Shown here: one piece after another, positions 54,588 to 64,000 of the stretch
Layout: each line of letters starts with the position of its first letter
Numbering within the stretch: position 1 is the stretch's first letter
NCBI GenBank assembly: GCA_015179125.1
Contig: WHVA01000487.1
Location: forward strand, 19,536-83,535
Source of the DNA: Gautieria morchelliformis
Lineage: Eukaryota > Basidiomycota > Agaricomycetes > Gomphales > Gomphaceae
DNA: 64,000 nt
Direction: 5' to 3'
Program-made: the position numbers and the translations under genes
Notes under the pieces: generated by a model
Seen by the model: the letters and a program-made list of their open reading frames with translations, nothing else
Database searches by the model: none
Told to the model about the DNA's origin: nothing

Positions 54588-54840
54588 CGAGCAATAGAGT
54601 AGCCAGCTGGAGCTGGCTAGATACCGTTGGACAGCATGCTTGTGCATTATTCTCAGGTTCGAATGCCTGGTCTAGACGCATCTGGTCGATCCCTTTCGGA
54701 AGCAGGCTGAGGCACTCGAGCAAACAATAGAGTAGTCGGCTAGATACAGTTGGATAATGTGCTTATCAGTTATTCTCGGGTTCGAATGCCCGGTCTAGAT
54801 GCATCAGGTCGATCCCTTTCAGAGGCAATCATAGCCTGAG
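54588..54840. repeat. tandem repeat with tRNA-like promoter boxes, possible tRNA-derived SINE relic
   Basis: Two diverged units about 130 bp apart share CAATAGAGTAG, GGCTAGATAC, GTTGGA, TTATTCTC and GGTTCGAATGCC followed by GGTCTAGA and TCGATCCCTTTC. GGTTCGAAT resembles the RNA polymerase III B box and TAGATACAGTTGG resembles the A box at about the right distance. There is no closed cloverleaf or anticodon arm that I can defend, so it is not called a tRNA gene. Confidence 0.5.
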
Positions 54841-55589
54841 AATAGATGCCATATGCGAATCCGCGTCAGCCAGCAGCTTATGGCCGGCCGCATTGACTAA
54901 TATTTACTTTCAAACCGATTTTCAACCGCCAAAACGCGGTGAATTCTGGGTTCATTGAGCTTTATATAGAAGTTGATTGATACTACTTAGAGAAGCTGAA
55001 ATACAACTCAGCGCAAGTAATACACTGCAGTAACTCGGAGCACTTAATATAAGTACATTACACACCAAATTTTCAGTGCCCAAGTTACTGATAATAAGTA
55101 ACCGGGGAGTGGATTTTTGATGCTTCCTCTCGATAAGCTGCGTACCGAAATCTAGTAGCTAGAACGTCCGCTTTCAGCGTCCTAGAACACTGGTTTCCGC
55201 TCCTAAGTTACTTATAAATAGTACTCTAGAACACAATAAAACAGTACTTTCTATTACTGAAAAAGCACTTAGAGATACATTGATTGAAAGCTAGTGTGAA
55301 CAATGAAATGGACACATGCAGTTACAAACCATCATAGAAGAGACAAGAGCTGACAGCCGGTAGAGACAGGTGCGAGAGCGGAAGCGATATATTGGGAGAG
55401 TGAGAGCAGCCGAGGGAACATATTGCGAGAGCAAGAGCTTGAGTGTAAAAGCAAGATCGAGTTTGAGCACGAGCAGAGCGAGGGCAGGAGCAGTCTATTG
55501 TGGGAGTGAGGGCAGCCGAGGGGACATATTGTGAGAGCTGGTGCGGCTTGCGCAAGAACATGGGTCTATCTGTATTTTACGTAGTCAGT

Positions 55590-57629
55590 GTGGGGCAGAT
55601 ACAATGCAAAATGGCATACGCAGGTACCAAGTAATAGAAGAGGGGGGAGGGTTCGAGAGCACCATGGGTTGGCACCACGAGCTCTAGCAGACGGGATCGA
55701 CTATGTCTCCATCAGCATAGCGCAACGGCATCGAATACACTTACTTACCTTGCGCTGGGACTTCCTGGCTCCATCAGCAGTGGCTGCAGATGTAGATGGT
55801 GCCGGCGGAACCACCTGTGCGATATCAGCATAGTTTGACATCCGGGAGCATAATAATAGGCATACCTTTACTTCTATGGTCTTCTTTGGGACTGAATCGA
55901 CCGTTTTATAGCGTTTGGACTATATATAAATGTATCAAAATATGTAATCGAAGGAATGACAGACTTACCGGGCCAACACCATCCTCAACACTGTCTTCGA
56001 TGATTTTCCTCTTGGCTTTCTTGATAGAGTTTGTTGCACTCTTATTTGAGGCATTGACGGCAGAAGGGACAGGGAGAGGTGCTTGCTTCTGTTTACCTTT
56101 CGTTTTTTTAACCCCTAGGGTCTCGAGATCGAGATTGATGTCGTGGTTGTCAGGTGATTTGTAGTTAGGCTTGGGGCGGACTGTTTTCTTGGATTTCGAA
56201 GGCTTGTCCTTATAGAATGGATCTCGTTAAAAGAAATATACGCTGCCTATCGATGAAATCACCTGGGAGGTATTGTGACCTGATTTCCCCTTGGTGGTGT
56301 TGTCCTTCGATGGAGCCTGTGAAGTAAGAATGCAACGTGGTTAGACCACAGTGAGATGAGTAGCAGTGAATACATACTTTGACAGTAGGCTGGCGTTGCT
56401 TCGCCACCTTTGGAGTGCGTTTACCTATGCCATCTTGTGACGCAACCTCCACAATCGTATGAGCCTTCTTCTTCGTCTTGGATTTGGAACTAGATACAGG
56501 CATGGTAACACTGGTGGTCGAGGTGATTTCGGTGGCGTTCCCAGATGTAGGCTCTTCGTGGGACACTCGTTTGTCATTGCACTTCTTCGCTTGCCGTGAT
56601 TGCTTGACCGTATTCTTGAGATACCGTTGGGTAAGCACATAAATTGGCCAGGTGTTGTCAAAGTGCCTGAGCACAGGGTGGACTCGCAACACCTGGTTTA
56701 TATATATCACATCAATCCCGAGGTGACTACTTATACATAGATAAGGACTTACATTCTCATCCACAAGCATTTGATGGCGGTGTTGTTGCTTGCGCATGCA
56801 TTGATGTATATTGAGATATTTATTGGCGAACTCACGAACAGAACGCTAGAAGAACAAATCATTATATTTATATTTGTACCTCAATTATAACTCACCGAGA
56901 TGTCCCTGTACCAATTTGCATTCGCTGAAGTCTCAGCCCCAAGTCCCATCATTTCACAAATATTGTAGTCACGGCCACCGGTGCCCACCGGTTTCGGAAT
57001 TTTCTCAATGTGCCCTGTGCTATTCTCAAGTTCCAGCAGGATGAAGTCGGCATGCTGCTCCATGCGTGCCTTCTCATTTTTCGGTGGCTGGTCATCATTG
57101 ATGCGGTTGCTGTTGTCATCGCTGCTGCTGCGATCATCATTATCATCTTCATCATCCTCAGATTCTGAGTCATCGCTATTGCTACAGGCACTGTCATTTC
57201 CATGATCAGGGCTGGCAAGGTCACCTGGGTGAATAAATGATGGCTCTTCGTCCTCAGACATGTCCCCAGAATTGCTGTCAATATCCATGGACTCAGGTTG
57301 ATGGCTGTGTTCTGGGTCATAGTGGGAGGGAGGGGTGTAAGTTCAGATCTGCCTGAGTCGCTGTCTTCAGGGTCGTTGTCCACAGGAGGAGAAGTGGCGG
57401 CTATGACATAGCATCAATATCATTGCATTACATGCGAGTCGTATTCACTTGAAATGAGACATACCATTAGGAATTGAATGAAACACTGTCTTGGGGTCCA
57501 ATCCTTCAGATATCATCTGTTCGATGAGCCCTTTGGCACATGTGTGTAAGGGTGTTGAGCGGGGATTGATCGCACGATAGCATCACAAATATGAGACTCA
57601 CTTTGCATTTTCCTCGTGGCACGCTCCAT
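55590..57629 (-). CDS. CACTA 2 accessory gene
   Basis: Start ATG 57629 (MERATRKMQ) is followed by an intron and LIEQMISEGLDPKTVFHSIP, an acidic Asp/Ser/Glu region (57300-57090), and the box KPVGTGGRDYNICEMMGLGA (about 57000-56930). Then come QMLVDENV, VLRVHPVLRHFDNTWPIYVL, QRYLKNTVKQSRQAKK and Lys/Ser/Thr-rich tail exons. The order and box match the CACTA 1 gene, so the two are paralogues. The function is unknown. I saw no certain lesion, but exon boundaries toward 55.6 kb are uncertain. Confidence 0.65.
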
Positions 57630-57789
57630 TATGCCAAGTTATTGAGAATGGACACAACTAAAATTGATGAAAACGTGTTGAAGCCTCTTTTCTGTTAGTC
57701 GGGGTGGAGGTCGGGAGAAAGGAGTTAGAATTTCTATTGCATCGGAGATTCAATCACTTGCAGAAATTTTGGACTACGCACATAGCATA

Positions 57790-60551
57790 ATGCCAGACAC
57801 CCGCCCATGTCTGTGTATTCCTACATGCACAAAACCTATCAGCAGTCACCAACGTCAACGACACCGACACCTTCTAAAAAAAGCTAGAGCGCTTGACCCC
57901 TCAGAATCCGGATCAGACAGTGGAGCCAACAGGCACAGTCAACCAGACTTTGCAAACTACAAACCTGACGATGACACAGTTGATCAAGATCCAATCTCAG
58001 ACCACACTGATACTGTTGCTCAAGTGACCTCAGACTCAGACTCGGACACGGGACAGTCTGAAGATGACCAACCATTCCCATGGAGCCACATCGAGGTTGA
58101 GGAGGAAGATGAAGATGAATCAGAGGGGGGGAGGAAGAGGAAGAAGAATACGATGATGACATCACCGAAGACGATCTGGTTCATGTCCTTCAAGAACAAT
58201 ATGGTGATGAATGGCAAGCTCAATTGCATGAATTACGTGAGTGTGTGAAGCTCATGTGATATATTTACTAAGTGGGATATCTAGGTGAGCATGAACTTAC
58301 TGATGATGATATGGACCATATTAGTGCATTCGCATTGCGCATGGAAGGCTCCGGTCTCCCTCGGTCAACATACAACAACCTCCGCCGTTTCTTTCGGCAC
58401 AAGCTCAATATGGACACAGAATATCTTATGTATCGACGGATAGAACTACTATCAGGTGTTACCCCGATCTTTTATGACATGTGTGATCGGTCATGCTGCC
58501 CATTCATGGACTCACACAAGGATGACACGCATTGCCCCAAGTGCCACCGACCTCGCTACCATGCTAATGGTAAACCAATCGCACGATTCCCCTACCTCCC
58601 GATCATACCTCGACTTATAGCCTGGTATGAGTCACTGCCGATGATTGAGCGGCTGAAGTACCGAGCCACTCGTGAATCGATCGAGGGTGAAGTAAGTGAT
58701 GTGTTCGACGGGTCACATTATCAAAGTCTACTCCACGCCTACGTTGAAGTGGAGGGTGCATGGCTTGGTCACAAATATTTCTCCGACAGCAGAGACATAG
58801 CGCTTGGTGGCTCCACTGATGGGTTCCAGGTACGTCACATCTACATATCTTACACTAACTGAATGACTGAACGATGGAACTAGGTCTTTGCTGTTCGTCC
58901 TGCTTTGGGAAAAAAGAAGAGCAATTCTGCATGGCCCATTATTCTGATCAACTTCAACCTCCCCCTGAAATATGCACTCGGCTTGAAAGTTTATTCCCGA
59001 TTGCTGTTATCCCTGGCCCCCATTCCCCCAAACTCCTCGACTCCTTTTTCATCCCACTGCGAGAAGAATTATACAAGCTCGCACATGGAGTACGCACCTA
59101 TGATGCCCAACTTGGTGCAAGTTTTGATCTCCATGCATACCTAATTTTGTTCTCTGGTGACCTGCCGGCCATGTCCAAGTTCCTGTGCCTGAAAGGCCAC
59201 AACGGTTACGCACCCTGCAGGCTCTGTATGATCAGAGGATCGCAGATGAAACGGAACAACAAGGTGACTTACTAGGCTGCTTTACGTGCCCCACGGCACC
59301 CTGGACCAAACCAGGACAATGGTTGGAATCCCTGCGAGCTGCCATTACCCACCCGAGCCACCTTGCAAGACCAGCTAATTGAGATTGCACAGGCTGACAC
59401 TCAATGCCATCGGGATCGACTCTCGACCCACTACGGCGTTAATCGTCTTTCCAAGGTCCTCCGGACTCCCAGCCTGTCCTTCCCCGATTCTTTCCCTCAC
59501 AATCTAATGCACTTGGTTTTCGAAAATATATGTCCATTACTACAACAACAGTGGACGGGCTCAGGGAAATTCAAAGGTATCGAACCAGCTGATGCCGGCT
59601 ACCGTTTAGCCCAAAGTGTTTGGGAGCAGATTGGCCTCGAAACTGCAGAAGCCCACAAGACACTTCCTTCAGAATTTGTCGGCGCACTCCCTGACATATC
59701 AAACTCAAAGTACAAAGCGGAGTTCTGGTCGTTCTGGGTCCAATATGTCGGACCCTTCGTTCTTCGGGGCCGCTTCCCCAAGGACAAGTATTACCGACAC
59801 TTTTGTGATCTAGTGGCTATCATCAGGATCCTTTTACAGTCCTCTATTACTCATGGGGAGATAGATGACCTGGAAGGGAAGATTATTAAATGAGTTACTC
59901 AATACGAAAAGTATGTGCAATGTTCAATCCGATCGCACTTTGGCGAGTTCACATCTCCTTTCAGGTGGCATTATGGCTACAAAGAAGCCAATTTGCTCGC
60001 ATGCATGTTCAACATTCATGCATTGCTTCATGTGCCTGAATACATCCGACGCTGTGGCCCTGGGTGGACTACATGGGCATTCCCAATGGAATGCTATTGC
60101 GGCAAGCTTTCATCTCGTATAAACTCACGCCTCCATCCATACGCCACACTTGCAATGTACATGAAGCGGTCAGCACAACTTTCTCAGCTGAAAGCATGCT
60201 ACCAACGGGTTTGGGATCACCTGTCATCTGGTGCGATGGAGGGAGCGCTGAAATCTACAGAAGTGACTTACCCTGAATGTGCGTCATATACTATTATCTG
60301 CTCACTGGGGTTGATCGCCAATGGATAGACCCCAATTCTATCCTTCGAGCCCCTCGCAAGTTCAACTTCAAGCCAGATGTGGACATGCGACGACGACTCT
60401 GTCAATACCTCACATTGCTCTACACATGTGAGGCTAAGGACATCAGAGCTGTACTACCAGAGACAATGACCCGATGGGGTAAGGTAAGAATAGCTAATGG
60501 TGGCGACAAGATACGCGCTGCATATGCCGTCAGCCAGGCCCAAGCTGAAAC
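57790..60551 (+). pseudogene. tnp2-type transposase, pseudogene
   Basis: Start ATG 57790 (MPDTRPCLCIPTCTKPISSH). The acidic region has a frame shift in a run of seven G at about 58125-58131; the other frame continues as YDDDITEDDLVHVLQEQYGD. The core follows (ISAFALRMEGSGLPRSTYNN, WPIILINFNLPLK-type block, FPHNLMHLVFENICP). Stops occur at TAG 59273 and at TGA 59891, where CACTA 1 has TGG. The C-terminal part ends abruptly at 60551 (VSQAQAET) at the LTR. Confidence 0.85.
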
Positions 60552-61002
60552 TGTAAGGGCAACCCTGGCTAGTCGTGGAGATCACACTACCACACAACTG
60601 ACAAGGGGAAATCCAAAGTCTGTATAAATGAACAGAGCATACAAGAGAGGGGATTCTCACCTGACAAGGGGAAATCCAAAGAGAAAAGTCTAAGGACCCC
60701 CAATGTCAGCGAGCCCGTATTATACTACGCTGCGCAGCCAGGGACAACACTTGGCACCCGCCATCAACCCTGCACCTCCCTGACCCTTGATCGACCCTTG
60801 ATGTCACCTATTACGCGAGTCGCTTGATTTCCGACACTGTTCCGAGGGTGGAACTCGGAAATTGGAGTGGAACTGGGAAGGCGAACAGAACTGGTGGAAG
60901 TTCTCCCAGAAGCGGAATCATTTCCGAGAGCGGAGGCGGAGATGGAATCGGAATCGGAAGCGGAGTCGGAACTGGAAATGGAAAACAGGGTGTCCCCTGA
61001 CA
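60552..61002 (-). repeat. LTR of a second gypsy II copy, 451 bp with a 47-bp deletion
   Basis: It runs from TGTAAGGGCAACC to GTGTCCCCTGACA like the 498-bp LTRs, but a CGGAA-repeat segment near 60965 is 47 bases shorter. The left flank gaaac is CACTA 2 tnp2 sequence. Its partner LTR lies beyond the window. Confidence 0.9.
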
Positions 61003-64000
61003 TCACCCCCTCTCTAGCGTGCTGCGTCCTCGAAGCATGGGACACGAGGGATTGAAATGCCAACGAGCGGATCCGGCGAGGGGCACCGGGATGTGTCCTA
61101 TAGAACTCCCCGAGCTTGTCCGGGGCGGAAACATCTTGCTCCGGGACCCACGAATTCTCTTCGTACCCATACCCTTCCCATTTCACGAGGAATTGGAGTC
61201 GTCCTCGCACAAACCGGCTGTCCAGGATCCGTTCCACCACATAGTGCTCCTCCCCATCTACAATCTCTGGCAGAGGTGGCGGATGAGCCTTCCGACCTGG
61301 AATTGGGTCCTCAAGCATAGGGAGTAACTTCACTACGTTGAAGACGGGTGGAGGCGGGACATGGACATCGGAAGTTGCAGGCGGTATGCATTCCGTCCAA
61401 CCCTCCGCGTCACTGTGAAGGGCCCAAGGTAGCGGTGGGCAAGCTTCTGTGAAGGGCGTGTGGTGCGGATGTCACTTGCATCTAGATACACCTTGTCTCC
61501 AACTTGGTACTCTGGGGCAGGAACCCGGCGTTGGTTGTAGTACCTCGCCATGTCATCCTTGGCCTTTGCGAGGGCCGACTTGGCTTCCGAAAGGGTGGAG
61601 TCCATGCGGTCTCGGAACTCATTGACCGTCTCGAGTCGGGACTCAGCCTGGCGTGGTTCGAAGCCCATCCGCGGGTGTCGTCCGGAGTCGAGCATGAAGG
61701 GAGTCTGTTGTGTGGCGGAATGGACATGGTTGTTGTATTGGAATTCCGCCAGCGGAAGTAATTCATCCCAGTCGTCCTGCCTCTCATTGACAAAGAGGCG
61801 GAGATATTGCTCCAACTCCTGATTGACCCGTTCCGTCTGTCCGTCACCCTGCGGGTGGTACGCCGTGGTGGTAGCTAGCTTTATGTCGAGCAGGCGGTAG
61901 AGCTCCCGAGTCAGTTCCGCGACAAACTGCGGACCTCGGTCGGAAACAACTTGCTTCGGGAGCCCATGCAACTTCCAGACATGGGCAAGGAACAGGCGGG
62001 CCGCTCCGAGGGCTGTGATCGTCGTGTGCGTCGGAATGAAGTGGGACACCTTGCTTACCGAATCCACGACGTTCATGATCGCGTCGTAGCCATGAGACTC
62101 TGGGAGTTCAACAATGAAGTCGACGCTGATGGTGTCCCAGCGGGATTCGGGAATCGGGAGCGGAACAAGTTCTCCGACGGGTGGATGTCGTTGCGCTTTG
62201 GTTCGGAGACAAAGGTCACATGTCTTCACGTACTGTCCAATGTAGCGGGACATCTGAGGCCACCAGTAATTCCGAGCCACTAACTCCAGCGTCTTCCACC
62301 TGCCAGCATGCCCAGCGACCCGTGTGTCATGGTGCTGGGACACGATGCGGCGGCGGAGGTCCCCCCATCTGGAACGTAGACCTTGCCTCTGAAGTGGAGC
62401 AGCCCATCCCGTTCCGACCATTCCGCTGCCCGTACAGACCGTGAGTGCCCTTTCCGAAGTTCCTCCACTGCCTTCACCACCGACTCCTCCTTCTCTCCAT
62501 TCCGATACTGTCTCCGGATGTCCCGGAGCATTTCCGCTTCCGCTCCAACTGCAGTCACTCCTTCTAGGGCGCGGATTGCAAAGAGACTTGGGCGGAGCAG
62601 TGTCATATCCGCATTGTCTCCGCTTCCGCTTCCATGATCCGCACGGCGGGATAGGGCATCGGGCTTGCCCATGGTGCGGCCGGGGCGGTGGTGGAGCATG
62701 AAGTCAAACCGGGACAGGTGTAGGGACCACCGTGCTTGTCGTCGGTTCAACTTCTTAGACGTGCGGAAATACTCAAGGTTCTTGTGGTCTGTCCAGATCT
62801 CAAATGGGCATAGAGCACCCTCGAGGAAGTGTCGCCACTCCTCCAGCGCTCGGATGATTGCCAGCATCTCCTTGTCATGGATCTCGTAGTTCCGCTCGAC
62901 CGGACTGAGACTCTTAGAGAAGAAGGCAATCGGATGCCACCCCCCACCTTCTTCCGATGACTGTTGCGACAAGACCGCTCCGGTAGCTGCGTCGGAAGAA
63001 TCCGCCTCCACTCGGTAAGGGCGAGAGTCGTCGGGAAAGATCAGGACCGGGGCGGAAGTGATCAGCTCTTTGAGTTTGTCAAAGGAGGCCCGTTCCGGCT
63101 CTCCCCACCGCCATCCAACCTCCTTCTTGGTGAGGTCGAAGAGGGCACGGCGTGGCAGGAGAAGTCCTTGATGAACCGCCGGTAGAAATTGACAAACCCA
63201 ATGAAGGACTGGACTTCCTTCTTGTTCCGCGGCACCGGCCAATCCGACACACCGGAAACCTTGACGGGGTCCATTTCCACCTTTCCTTCCGACACGATCA
63301 CCCCAAGATACTCTATCCGCGTCCGCTCAAATTCGCACTTTTCCGGCTTGAGACACAGGTTGTACTCCCGGAGTCGTTCCAGCACTCTCCGCACGACTTC
63401 CCGATGTTCGGACATTGTTTTGTGAAGATGAGGATGTCATCGAGGTAGACGCAGACAACCCCTTCTGCTATCATGTCACGGAAAATGTCATTCATCATGT
63501 CTGGAACGTGGCAGGACTGTTGGTGAGGCCAAAGAACATGACCTGTGGCTCAAAGAGTCCTCGGTTGGTGCGGAATGCGGCCTTCCACTCATCTCCCTCC
63601 CGGATCCGGACATTATTGAAGCCCCAGCGGACATCCAGCTTGGTGAAGTACTTCGCCCGCGAGTTGTGTGATCAATTCGGAAATGAGCGGAATGGGGTAC
63701 CGGTTCTTGATCGTGATTGCATTCAAGGCCCGGTAATCCTGCACAAGTCTGAGCGAGCCGTCCTTCTTCTTGATGAAGAACACCGGAGATGCCATGGGTG
63801 ACTTAGAGGGCGGATCCTCCCTGTACGGAGATTTTCCGCAAGGAATGCATTGAGCTCTACCTGCTCCTTGGGTGACAGCGGGTAGACCTTGCAGTTGGTG
63901 GGCTTCGACCCAGGCTCCAACTCGATGGCATGGTCCCACAGTTTCCGCGGAGGCAGGGCATCAAACGACTCCTTGGAGAAGACGTCCTCAAACTCCCGCA
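61003..64000 (-). pseudogene. gypsy II copy 2, pol only within the window, broken by single-base changes
   Basis: PPT (minus AGAGAGGGGGTGA) and an intact chromodomain reading frame (61333-60764: VKWEGYGYEENSWVPEQDV) are followed by integrase, RNase H and RT blocks highly similar to gypsy II copy 1. The frame is broken many times by single-base losses relative to copy 1, for example near 61347, 62363, 63149, 63421, 63499, 63655 and 63810. The RT YLDD, RNase H and integrase motifs are all still readable. The element continues past the window end. Confidence 0.92.

Larger units (their letters stand above)
55023..60551. mobile_element. CACTA DNA transposon 2, decayed and cut by a gypsy II LTR
   Basis: The gene pair and its orientation match CACTA 1. 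A candidate left end CACTGCAGTAACTCGG lies at about 55024, similar in its first bases to the proposed CACTA 1 left tip. The right end is missing because the LTR at 60552 interrupts tnp2. Confidence 0.75.

Noticed and set aside
54750..54830. A functional tRNA gene
   Set aside because: B-box-like sequence is present, but no cloverleaf with acceptor and anticodon arms can be folded by eye.

Overview
This window is fungal nuclear DNA, almost certainly from a mushroom-forming basidiomycete (Agaricomycetes). Three things point there: host genes with many GT-AG introns of about 45-70 bases; families typical of that class (FunK1-type kinase relic, unspecific peroxygenase, NACHT-WD40 NLR, secreted type-B carboxylesterase, tnp2 CACTA transposons); and a dense load of nested LTR retrotransposons. 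No prokaryotic operons, rRNA or CRISPR were seen.

Layout. 1-4.25 kb: 3' part of a broken Ty1/copia element with its PPT and LTR. 4.25-6.7 kb: mosaic of inverted and tandem LTR-like repeats rich in ATTCGC. 6.7-9.2 kb: Ty3/gypsy relic, LTR fragment and the 3' end of a Tad-like LINE, which abuts a FunK1 relic (9.2-9.8 kb). 11.2-12 kb: decayed short-chain dehydrogenase. 12.1-13 kb: copia 3' end. 13.07-24.45 kb: 5'-truncated chromodomain gypsy (called gypsy I here) on the minus strand, with an extra ORF after pol. It is split by a 1.06-kb insertion and by a 2,988-bp TIR element (8-bp TSD) that carries a captured, intron-containing piece of an M24 peptidase gene. 24.8-31.9 kb: a solo LTR and a nearly intact gypsy (gypsy II). 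Their flanks show that a small LTR-LTR inversion happened here. 31.9-39.2 kb: CACTA element with two divergent genes. 39.3-44.3 kb: NLR gene broken by a small Helitron. 45.2-50.8 kb: the best host island, an apparently intact peroxygenase and a divergent carboxylesterase. 51.4-52.0 kb: hAT-type MITE with perfect TSD. 53.0-54.3 kb: uncharacterised multi-exon membrane protein. 54.6-54.8 kb: duplicated tRNA-like repeat. 55.0-60.55 kb: a second, decayed CACTA element, cut by a second gypsy II copy that runs off the window end.

Functionally, only the peroxygenase, the carboxylesterase and perhaps the 53-kb membrane protein look like working host genes; gypsy II and the first CACTA element look close to intact. 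Most other content is a stratified record of transposition in which relative ages can be read from who interrupts whom. All similarity calls are from recognising motifs by eye; no search was run.
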